Origin: ATZT02 sp046048135 | GTDB lineage: Bacteria > Actinomycetota > Actinomycetes > S36-B12 > UBA5976 | NCBI GenBank assembly: GCA_046048135.1 | Contig: JBJOGR010000042.1 | Coordinates: 41,744 to 105,743 of the forward strand | Length of the DNA: 64,000 nt | Reading direction: 5' to 3' | In this document: piece after piece, positions 45,085 through 51,828 of the stretch | Layout of the letters: every line of letters begins with the position of its first letter | Position numbering within the stretch: position 1 is the first letter of the stretch | Notes under the pieces: model-generated | The model's input: the letters and a program-made list of their open reading frames with translations, nothing else | The model's database searches: none | What the model was told of the DNA's origin: nothing | Position numbers and translations under genes: made by a program

Positions 45085-46283
45085 TTAACAAAATCACTAA
45101 AATTATAAAATCAATTCAAGAAAGTAAATTAATCTCTATAGTCGATGATTATCAGGATTTTTCAACTGTAAGTATTTTGCTAACTTCAGAAAATCTATCC
45201 TCTGATTTTTTAGAAATCCTGGGTCAAAAATTCAATTTTGAATTAATTTTTTGCTTGGATAACCAAGATTTAGAAAGACTTGGATTTAAATCAAATACTT
45301 CTGAAGGGTATATTTACAGATTTAACCAAAAATTACCCAAAATTAGTTCAAAAGACTTAAATAATGATTCTGATTTATACATAAAACAAGTAAAGACTAT
45401 TTCTCGATTGCTGGATAGAAATTCTACAAAACAGAGTTTTGTTACTCCAGGAGTTGTGCAACTATCCTGCTCAACAATTGGTGGAGTGTTACGTAGAACT
45501 GGACATACAGAGGCAGCAATAGATTTAATGAAAATTGCAGAAAAGTATCCGAATGCAATAATTTGTCAATTTGATATCAATGAAGGTAACAAAGCAATTT
45601 TTCAAGAATTTTCAAAATCACACCAAATTGAAAGCATCTCACTTTCAGAAATAATTGAGTATAGAAGACAGAATGAAAAACAAGTGGAGCTTCATTCAAC
45701 TAGTCAGTTACCAACAGCTTATGGCGACTTTAAAGCCTATGCATACCGATCATTGGTGGATGGTTTCTCTCATATTGCATTAGTAAAGGGTGAAATAGGT
45801 GATGGAGAAAACGTACTCGTTCGAGTTCACTCTGAATGTTTAACTGGAGACGTTTTGGGCTCTTTGCGATGTGATTGTGGTGAACAATTACATGCAGCAT
45901 TAAAAAGAATTGAAACAGAAAAACGGGGTGTTCTGTTATATATAAGAGGTCATGAAGGAAGAAGCATTGGGCTATTAAACAAAATTGCAGCTTACGATTT
46001 GCAAGACAAAGGTTTAGATACAGTCGAAGCAAATATTGAGTTAGGCCTTCCAGCTGATGCTAGAGATTATGGAACAGGCGCTCAAATTTTGTCAGATTTG
46101 GGAATAAAAAGTATGCGCCTTCTAACCAATAATCCTTCTAAGAGAGCAGGTCTTGAAGGTTACGGATTAAAAATCGTTGAAAAGGTAGCATTGGTTGTGG
46201 AGTCAAATTCCAAAAATGTTAAATACTTGGAGACTAAGAGAAAAAAAATGGGTCACGATCTGCCTTTAAAGGAAAAAAATTAA
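45081..46283 (+). CDS. ribBA: RibBA-like protein: intact GTP cyclohydrolase II, degenerate DHBP synthase domain
   Basis: The layout is that of bifunctional RibBA (400 aa). The C-terminal GTP cyclohydrolase II half (about 203-400) is intact, with zinc cysteines in ECLTGDVLGSLRCDCG, RGHEGRSIGL and TNNPSK. The N-terminal DHBP synthase half has lost the metal-binding ENEGD loop (replaced around residues 21-30, after IVDD), the TGxSAxDR segment, the His of PGH (PGV instead) and the Glu of CE (CQ instead); GGVLRRTGHTEAAIDL survives. It probably makes only the GTP-derived precursor. Starts at TTG overlapping ribE by 4 bp. Confidence 0.85.
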   Translation: MINKITKIIKSIQESKLISIVDDYQDFSTVSILLTSENLSSDFLEILGQKFNFELIFCLDNQDLERLGFKSNTSEGYIYRFNQKLPKISSKDLNNDSDLYIKQVKTISRLLDRNSTKQSFVTPGVVQLSCSTIGGVLRRTGHTEAAIDLMKIAEKYPNAIICQFDINEGNKAIFQEFSKSHQIESISLSEIIEYRRQNEKQVELHSTSQLPTAYGDFKAYAYRSLVDGFSHIALVKGEIGDGENVLVRVHSECLTGDVLGSLRCDCGEQLHAALKRIETEKRGVLLYIRGHEGRSIGLLNKIAAYDLQDKGLDTVEANIELGLPADARDYGTGAQILSDLGIKSMRLLTNNPSKRAGLEGYGLKIVEKVALVVESNSKNVKYLETKRKKMGHDLPLKEKN

Positions 46284-46763
46284 ATGAAAGATCCTCAAAG
46301 GATTCCAAAAATCAAAATTACTAAAATGCCTAATAACACTAAAATTGCAGTAATCACAGCTCTTTGGAATACAGATTTAACACAAAACATGGAAAAAGAG
46401 TGTTTGAAAGAGCTTAATAGACATAAAATAAAAATCAAAAAAATTAATGTTGCTGGATCATTTGAATTGATAGCTGCAGCAAAAGTAGCACTGGTTAAGA
46501 AATTTGACGCAGTGATAGTTCTGGGAGTCGTATTAAATGGAGAGACTCCACATTTTGATTATGTTTGTCAAGCAGTTACCAATGGAATGACTAATTTAGC
46601 AGTCGAATTTGGCAAACCAATTGGATTTGGCGTTTTAACCTGCAACAACTATAAGCAGGCTTACCAAAGGGCTGGATTTAAAGATTCAAAAGAAAATAAA
46701 GGGAAAGAAACCGCTGAAGCAGTTCTACTAAGTTTAATTTCTCACAAAGAATTGGCAAAATAG
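46284..46763 (+). CDS. ribH: 6,7-dimethyl-8-ribityllumazine synthase
   Basis: Condenses the pyrimidinedione with dihydroxybutanone phosphate to give the riboflavin precursor. It needs the product that the RibB half should supply. Motifs: GSFELI (about residue 54), LGVVLNGETPHFDYV with the catalytic His (about 89), FGVLT, and QRAG with the phosphate Arg. The usual IRG before the TxH motif reads LNG here, a change at a well-conserved Arg. Length is 159 aa. It starts directly after the ribBA stop. Confidence 0.94.
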   Translation: MKDPQRIPKIKITKMPNNTKIAVITALWNTDLTQNMEKECLKELNRHKIKIKKINVAGSFELIAAAKVALVKKFDAVIVLGVVLNGETPHFDYVCQAVTNGMTNLAVEFGKPIGFGVLTCNNYKQAYQRAGFKDSKENKGKETAEAVLLSLISHKELAK

Positions 46764-46810
46764 TTCTTCAAATTTTCTTGAGATAGTATTAGTAGTAAGA
46801 AAAGGAATTT

Positions 46811-47074
46811 ATGAAAACTTTTGATCAATTATGGCAGGAATTAAGCAATAAAGTTGTTACTCAAGATGCCAATTCAGCAACAGTGCAAGCAGTAAATTCA
46901 GGTGTTCATCAAGTTGGGAAGAAAGTCGTTGAAGAGGCATCAGAAGCTTGGATGGCATGCGAGCACGAATCAAAAGAAAGAGCTGCAGAAGAAATTTCTC
47001 AATTGATTTATCAAACTCAGGTTCTAATGCTTGCAGCTGGAATTGAACTTCAAGATGTCTATGGAAAACTATAA
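46811..47074 (+). CDS. hisE: phosphoribosyl-ATP pyrophosphatase
   Basis: Second step of histidine synthesis, removing pyrophosphate from phosphoribosyl-ATP. It is an 87-aa all-helical MazG-like protein with the metal-binding motif EEASEAWMAC and ERAAEEISQLIYQ. AAAGGA about 5 bases before the ATG is a good ribosome site. It pairs with hisG 3 bp downstream. Their place after ribH, away from the main his cluster at 6110, matches the actinobacterial ribH-hisE-hisG order. Confidence 0.96.
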   Translation: MKTFDQLWQELSNKVVTQDANSATVQAVNSGVHQVGKKVVEEASEAWMACEHESKERAAEEISQLIYQTQVLMLAAGIELQDVYGKL

Positions 47075-47077
47075 ATT

Positions 47078-47926
47078 ATGTTGAAAATTGCTATTCCAAA
47101 TAAGGGTCAACTTGCAGAACCGACTCAGAAATTATTAAGAGAAGCAGGATTTCTAAAAAGTCATCACCCAAGAGATCTTGTAGTAAGTGATCCGGATAAT
47201 GACATTGAATTTTTCTTTTTGAGACCAAGAGATGTTGCCATATATGTCGGTGAAGGCACTTTAGACTTTGGAATAACAGGAAATGATTTATTGATTGATT
47301 CTAAATCATCCGCTGAAATAATGATTGAATTAGGTTATGGTAAATCAACATTTAGATTAGCTGCCGATTCCAACTCGGATATCAATAGTTATAACGATGT
47401 AGTAAATAAAAAAATTGCGACAAGTTATCCTAATCTACTTGCAAAGTGGTTAAAGGATAATTCATTCGTCGCAGAAATAATTAACCTTGATGGAGCCGTT
47501 GAAAATGCGATCAGACTCGGAGTTGCCGATGCTATTGCAGATGTGGTTGATACTGGTACAACAATGAAACAAGCAGGACTGAAATTTGTTGGAGAAGTTA
47601 TTTCCAAATCACAAGCTGTACTAATAAAAAGTAAAAAAGTAAAAGACACACCTGAAATACAAACCTTTTTAAGGAGAATAAATAGTGTTTTAGTAGCACG
47701 TGAATACGTGATGATGGATTACGACATTGAGAAGAATAATATTGAAAGCGCAACAATTATCACACCTGGATTCGAATCACCAACGATTTCACCTCTTCAA
47801 GAAAGTAACTGGGTTGCCGTTAGATCAATGGTTAAGAAGGCTGAAGTCCACAAAGTAATGGATGAACTTTATAAAATAGGAGCCAAAGCAATTATTGTTA
47901 CAGAAATAATGGCTTGCAGACTTTAG
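47078..47926 (+). CDS. hisG: ATP phosphoribosyltransferase, long form
   Basis: First, feedback-controlled step of histidine synthesis. At 282 aa it is the long form with a C-terminal ACT-like regulatory domain (about 210-282), so it does not need HisZ. Motifs: IAIPNKGQLAEP at the N terminus, VGEGTLDFGITG (about 57) and the PRPP loop VDTGTTMKQAGL (about 160). AITITEIMAC-like end (AIIVTEIMACRL) is conserved. Overlaps the next gene by 13 bp. Confidence 0.97.
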   Translation: MLKIAIPNKGQLAEPTQKLLREAGFLKSHHPRDLVVSDPDNDIEFFFLRPRDVAIYVGEGTLDFGITGNDLLIDSKSSAEIMIELGYGKSTFRLAADSNSDINSYNDVVNKKIATSYPNLLAKWLKDNSFVAEIINLDGAVENAIRLGVADAIADVVDTGTTMKQAGLKFVGEVISKSQAVLIKSKKVKDTPEIQTFLRRINSVLVAREYVMMDYDIEKNNIESATIITPGFESPTISPLQESNWVAVRSMVKKAEVHKVMDELYKIGAKAIIVTEIMACRL

Positions 47927-48543
47927 ATTTTACCGATGAATTTAGTATTAAAAATAAATATTTAATAAATCTTTTAGTTGCAAAGCCAACAGATTTGATG
48001 GCTCAACTAAAAAAGATTCTCCCAGATTCAACTTTATTAGTTGCACTTTTTCCATCTGAAAATAAAAAAGAGATGCAACAGGCAATGATGACTCTTAAAG
48101 ATCAAAAAACGTATTTATTGGCATTTTCAAATACTCAAAGCATAAAATCTTGGAATAAATCGGCAAGGCCTTTACCTCAAACAGCAAAAGATATATGCAC
48201 AAATGTGAGTACTTTAAACCTCGATGGTTTCATAATAGATATTGGTGATGATCACAGATTAAAAGTTGAATCAAGTGTATGTAATTCAATTTTCATTGAT
48301 AAAGACGGAATAATGAATCATAGAGAACAACTTAGAAAGACAATCCAAAGGATAGTTTCAGGATATTCTGAAATAAATTCATTTGAGATACAGGATTCAG
48401 AAACTTGTAGTGCCAGAATTATCTTCTATTCAAATTCAGATATTGCAAATACTGTCATTGAAATAAGTAAAAAATTTCAGGAAAGTGATGAAATCCACTT
48501 ATTTGCCCCACAAGGGTTAGATTTGCTGGTGGGCAAGAGCTAG
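47914..48543 (+). CDS. SseB-domain-like protein of unknown function
   Basis: A 209-aa protein resembling the SseB N-terminal domain family, known in actinobacteria as small proteins of unknown job near translation genes. The fit is seen in LPDSTLLVALFP, YLLAFSNTQSIKSW, ARPLPQTAKDI and GFIIDIGDDHRL (about residues 36-115). It is soluble, with no signal or membrane segment. It begins at TTG inside the hisG end (13-bp overlap); no better start is seen. It is not a histidine enzyme by sequence, and lies between hisG and infC. Family assignment is by eye. Confidence 0.65.
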   Translation: MQTLDFTDEFSIKNKYLINLLVAKPTDLMAQLKKILPDSTLLVALFPSENKKEMQQAMMTLKDQKTYLLAFSNTQSIKSWNKSARPLPQTAKDICTNVSTLNLDGFIIDIGDDHRLKVESSVCNSIFIDKDGIMNHREQLRKTIQRIVSGYSEINSFEIQDSETCSARIIFYSNSDIANTVIEISKKFQESDEIHLFAPQGLDLLVGKS

Positions 48544-48563
48544 CCTGATACACTTACATTACC

Positions 48564-48581
48564 TATCACCAAAGGGTGATA
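48564..48581 (+). terminator. perfect hairpin after the hisG / SseB-like unit
   Basis: TATCACC (48564-48570) pairs perfectly with GGTGATA (48575-48581) around AAAG, 21 bases after the SseB-like stop. No T-run follows. Could be a weak terminator or mRNA 3' stabiliser of the rpe-rib-his transcript. Confidence 0.35.
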
Positions 48582-48606
48582 CACAAGCGGAGAAATCCCA
48601 CCTAAT

Positions 48607-48627
48607 AAATCGTTTAAAAGATTTTTT
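48607..48627 (+). terminator. weak hairpin with T-run before infC promoter
   Basis: AAATC (48607-48611) pairs with GATTT (48620-48624), and six T residues span 48622-48627. The stem is AT-rich and weak, but its placement just before the predicted infC promoter suits a terminator. Confidence 0.3.
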
Positions 48628-48651
48628 GGGTTAAAAGTGAGTGAAAGTAAA

Positions 48652-48681
48652 TTCACAATTCTTTAGTTTGTGGCGTATAAC
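48652..48681 (+). promoter_or_regulatory. predicted promoter of the infC unit
   Basis: TTCACA (48652-48657, five of six bases of TTGACA), 18-bp spacer, TATAAC (48676-48681). A start near 48688 would give a leader of about 21 bases that holds AAGGAG before the ATC codon. This would make infC independently transcribed. Confidence 0.5.
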
Positions 48682-48708
48682 TATGCGGAAAGAACATAAG
48701 GAGTAGGT

Positions 48709-49311
48709 ATCAGCGTAGAACCACGAATCAATGATCGAATTCGCGTTCCTGAAGTGCGTTTGGTCGGACCAAATGGCGAGCAAATCGGTGTTATTCGAAT
48801 CGAAGAAGCAATTCGTTTAGCACAAGAAAACGATTTAGATCTTGTAGAAGTAGCTCCAGAAGCAAGGCCACCTGTGGCAAAGATTATGGATTACGGAAAA
48901 TACAAGTATCAAGAGGCACTTAAGGCTCGAGAAAATAGACGAAGTCAAGTCAACGCAGTCGTTAAAGAGATGAAGATTCGTCCAAGAATTGAGAGTCATG
49001 ATTACGACACTAAGAAAAGTCACATTGAAAGATTTTTACTTGGTGGAGACAAAGTAAAAGTGACAATTATGTTTCGTGGAAGAGAACAATCCAGACCAGA
49101 AATGGGCTACAAGCTTTTAGCACGCTTAGCAGATGATCTTGCTGAAGTAAGTGTTATTGAGTTTGCGCCAAAACAAGATGGTCGAAATATGGTTATGGTT
49201 CTTGCGCCAAATAGAAGAAAATCAGAGGCTGTTAAAGCAAAGGCTACAAATTTGAAGAAAGTTGCTGAGACAAAATCTGTACCTAAACCTATAGAAAAAG
49301 AGGAACAGTAA
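48709..49311 (+). CDS. infC: translation initiation factor IF-3 with ATC start codon
   Basis: Binds the 30S subunit and rejects wrong start codons and tRNAs. The frame upstream of GTG 48754 encodes ISVEPRINDRIRVPE, the conserved IF-3 N terminus, and a stop lies in frame at 48697-48699. Between that stop and the conserved block there is no ATG, GTG or TTG, so initiation must be at ATC 48709, with AAGGAG (48698-48703) 5 bases before. IF-3 known to repress its own rare-start message in E. coli (AUU). Later motifs PPVAKIMDYGKYKYQ and FRGREQSRPEMG are normal. Confidence 0.93.
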   Translation: MSVEPRINDRIRVPEVRLVGPNGEQIGVIRIEEAIRLAQENDLDLVEVAPEARPPVAKIMDYGKYKYQEALKARENRRSQVNAVVKEMKIRPRIESHDYDTKKSHIERFLLGGDKVKVTIMFRGREQSRPEMGYKLLARLADDLAEVSVIEFAPKQDGRNMVMVLAPNRRKSEAVKAKATNLKKVAETKSVPKPIEKEEQ

Positions 49312-49508
49312 TGCCAAAAATGAAAACTCATAGCGGTGCAAAAAAGAGATTTAAAAAAACTGGCACCGGAAAAATAACACATGAAAGAGCTGGCAGAAGA
49401 CATTTATTGGAGTCTAAATCAAGTAAAAGAACGAGAAGACTTGCTTCAGAGCCACAGCTGGCACCTGGAGATTCAAAAAAAGCACAAAGAATGTTGGGTT
49501 TACGCTAA
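49311..49508 (+). CDS. rpmI: 50S ribosomal protein L35
   Basis: A 65-aa basic ribosomal protein. It has MPKMKTHSGAKKRFKKTGTG at the N terminus and HLLESKSSKRTR in the middle, as in all L35. Its ATG overlaps the infC stop by one base (TAATG), so its supply depends on infC translation and hence indirectly on IF-3 level. The infC-rpmI-rplT order is conserved across bacteria. No change in expected residues. Confidence 0.98.
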   Translation: MPKMKTHSGAKKRFKKTGTGKITHERAGRRHLLESKSSKRTRRLASEPQLAPGDSKKAQRMLGLR

Positions 49509-49531
49509 ATAATTTTTAGAAAGGAAAGAAA

Positions 49532-49897
49532 ATGGCAAGAGTAAAAAGAGCGGTCAACGCACATAAAAAACGTCGCGTTGTCATGGAAGAAGCTAAAGGC
49601 TATCGAGGTCAAAGATCTCGTTTATATCGAAAAGCCAAAGAACAAATTCTGCATTCTAAAGTTTATTCTTTTAATGATCGACGTGAGAAAAAAGGTCAAT
49701 TCAGAAGACTTTGGATAACTAGAATAAATGCCGCCGTTAGAGACAACGGATTAACTTATAACCGTTTCATTCAAGGTCTAAATTCTGCAGGAATTGAAAT
49801 CGACAGAAGAATGCTAAGTGAAATGGCAACTAATGATCCGCAAGCTTTTAAGTCACTTGTTGATGTAGCAAAATCGGCAATTGGTAAAGCTTCCTAA
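49532..49897 (+). CDS. rplT: 50S ribosomal protein L20
   Basis: A 121-aa 23S rRNA-binding protein needed early in 50S assembly. The basic N-terminal extension MARVKRAVNAHKKRRVVME, GYRGQRSRLYR and RRLWITRINAAVR are all standard. It has a strong ribosome site, GAAAGGAAAG, before the ATG. In several bacteria L20 represses rpmI-rplT by binding the leader RNA; the rpmI-rplT gap here (23 bp) is too short for such a structure by itself. Overlaps the next gene by 17 bp. Confidence 0.98.
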   Translation: MARVKRAVNAHKKRRVVMEEAKGYRGQRSRLYRKAKEQILHSKVYSFNDRREKKGQFRRLWITRINAAVRDNGLTYNRFIQGLNSAGIEIDRRMLSEMATNDPQAFKSLVDVAKSAIGKAS

Positions 49898-50708
49898 TAA
49901 AAATTCATCTTGGTTGGTTAGCGATTCAGAGTTAGGTCCTAAATCAACCAAGATAATTAAAGTTGCCAAATTATTAGACAAAAAAAATCGTCGCAAAACA
50001 AAAACGTTTTTGATTGAGGGCGAAAATGCGGTAGAAGCATGCGCTAAGTCTGGTAAATTGGTCGAAATTTACTGTACAAAACAATTTCTCAATAAAAAAA
50101 CATTAATAGAGCAAATACAAAAAATCAAAGAAATACCAGTGAATCTAGTAAGCGAAAAGGCCCTTGAGAAAATAACGGAAACCAACAATCCCGCAGGCAT
50201 TGTTGGTGTTTCTACTTCTGTGTCAACCTATTTTGAAGAAGCAGATCTTATTAATAAAAAATTCATATTAATACTTTTCGACATATCTGATCCAGGAAAT
50301 GTCGGCACTATTCTACGGTCAGCAGATGCATTTGGGGTTGATTTGATAGTGCTCGTAGGTCAATCAGTTGATATCTCAAATGGAAAAATTATTCGATCAA
50401 GTGCAGGAAGCATATTTAATCTTGAAATAAAAACAAGTGATTTAAAAAATCTAGTAAATACATTAAAGTCATTTAAGGGAAATATTTACCTAACAAAAGC
50501 CAACTGCAAGACCTCCATTGATAATGTAAATTTAGTGGATCCTTTAGTTTGGATTTTTGGAAACGAAGCCCATGGATTAAGGGATTTTCCAGAGAATTTG
50601 GGTACAGATGTATCAATTCCAATGAAGGGTAAAACTGAGTCTCTTAATGTCTCAACAGCCGCAACTTTATGCATGTATGAGACGGCAAAATATAGAAGTA
50701 GTAATTAG
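49881..50708 (+). CDS. TrmH/SpoU-family RNA 2'-O-methyltransferase
   Basis: Methylates a ribose in rRNA or tRNA using S-adenosylmethionine. The N-terminal substrate-binding domain (FLIEGENAVEAC, about residues 44-55) precedes the knotted SPOUT domain: DISDPGNVGTILRSADAFG (about 130-148), WIFGNEAHGL (about 223) and SLNVSTAATLCMYE (about 255). Length is 275 aa. The TTG start lies inside the rplT end, a 17-bp overlap, following the actinobacterial rplT-SpoU-pheS order. The target nucleotide is not predictable. Confidence 0.92.
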   Translation: MVKLPNKNSSWLVSDSELGPKSTKIIKVAKLLDKKNRRKTKTFLIEGENAVEACAKSGKLVEIYCTKQFLNKKTLIEQIQKIKEIPVNLVSEKALEKITETNNPAGIVGVSTSVSTYFEEADLINKKFILILFDISDPGNVGTILRSADAFGVDLIVLVGQSVDISNGKIIRSSAGSIFNLEIKTSDLKNLVNTLKSFKGNIYLTKANCKTSIDNVNLVDPLVWIFGNEAHGLRDFPENLGTDVSIPMKGKTESLNVSTAATLCMYETAKYRSSN

Positions 50709-50757
50709 AATTCTAGGAAATGTAAGAGTTGACTAGAGATTTGAAAGGGGTGTTTGG

Positions 50758-51828
50758 ATGAATCAGGAAAGTTTCGATTCCATTTTAAGTGCTGCTTTCA
50801 AAGATATACAAAATATAGATAACATTGAAGATTTTAAGATTATTAAAAATAGACTAATTGGCGACCAATCGGATTTGGCCAAAATCAATCGAGAAATTGG
50901 CAAGCTAGATGGTTCTCAAAAGGCAGCAGTTGGTCAACTTGTCTCTAAGACTAGGAAGCAATTGCAAGAAATTCTTGATCAAAAGTTAATTGAAATAAAT
51001 ACTTTAAGAGAAAATGAAATGTTATCTTCAGAAACAGTTGATGTAACTGAAGTTATGGCATCAAAGAATCAATTAATATCTAATACAGGCTCGAGGCATC
51101 CAATAAATTCAATTACATATTTAATCTCTGATATTTTTAAAAGAATTGGTTATGAGGTAGCAGAGGGTCCGGAAGTCGAATCTACTTGGTTTAATTTTGA
51201 TTCATTGAATATTTCAGAAAATCACCCTTCAAGATCTGCTTCAGACACTTTTTACATAGATGACGTTAATTCAGGTGTTGTCTTACGCACTCAAACTTCA
51301 CCTGTCCAAATGAGAGTGATGCTTGAACAAAAACCACCCATTTATGTAATTTCTCCAGGTAAAGTATTTCGATTTGACGAGTTAGATGCAACACACACTC
51401 CCGTATTTCATCAAGTGGAGGGACTAGCAATTGATAAAAATTTAACCATGTCAGATTTAAAAGGTACTTTAGATTATTTCGCAACTGAACTTTTTGGATC
51501 CGATGTAATAACTCGATTTCGACCTTCATTTTTCCCTTTTACTGAACCAAGTGCAGAAATTGATTTCAAATGTTTTGTTTGTAAAGGTAAATCTAATATT
51601 CAATCTTGCAAAGTGTGTAAAGGAGAAGGATGGATCGAATGGGGTGGATGCGGCATGGTCAATCCCAATGTTTTACTCACTGCTGGTATTGATCCTAAAA
51701 AATTTACTGGTTTTGCCTTTGGTATGGGAATAGAGAGAACTCTCATGCTAAGACACGGAGTTCAGACCATGCACTATTTGGTTGAAGCTGACATTAGATT
51801 CAATTCAAGTTTTGGAATGAGTTTGTAA
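50758..51828 (+). CDS. pheS: phenylalanyl-tRNA synthetase alpha subunit
   Basis: Catalytic subunit of PheRS, which aminoacylates tRNA-Phe. An N-terminal coiled-coil (about 1-90) is followed by class II motifs: motif 1 GPEVESTWFNFDSLN, motif 2 FRFDELDATHTPVFHQVEG and motif 3 GFAFGMGIERTLML. A four-cysteine insertion, CFVCKG and CKVCKGEGWIEWGG (about 277-300), is zinc-knuckle-like and also occurs in other actinobacteria. GAAAGGGG precedes the ATG. pheT starts directly after the stop. Confidence 0.98.
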   Translation: MNQESFDSILSAAFKDIQNIDNIEDFKIIKNRLIGDQSDLAKINREIGKLDGSQKAAVGQLVSKTRKQLQEILDQKLIEINTLRENEMLSSETVDVTEVMASKNQLISNTGSRHPINSITYLISDIFKRIGYEVAEGPEVESTWFNFDSLNISENHPSRSASDTFYIDDVNSGVVLRTQTSPVQMRVMLEQKPPIYVISPGKVFRFDELDATHTPVFHQVEGLAIDKNLTMSDLKGTLDYFATELFGSDVITRFRPSFFPFTEPSAEIDFKCFVCKGKSNIQSCKVCKGEGWIEWGGCGMVNPNVLLTAGIDPKKFTGFAFGMGIERTLMLRHGVQTMHYLVEADIRFNSSFGMSL

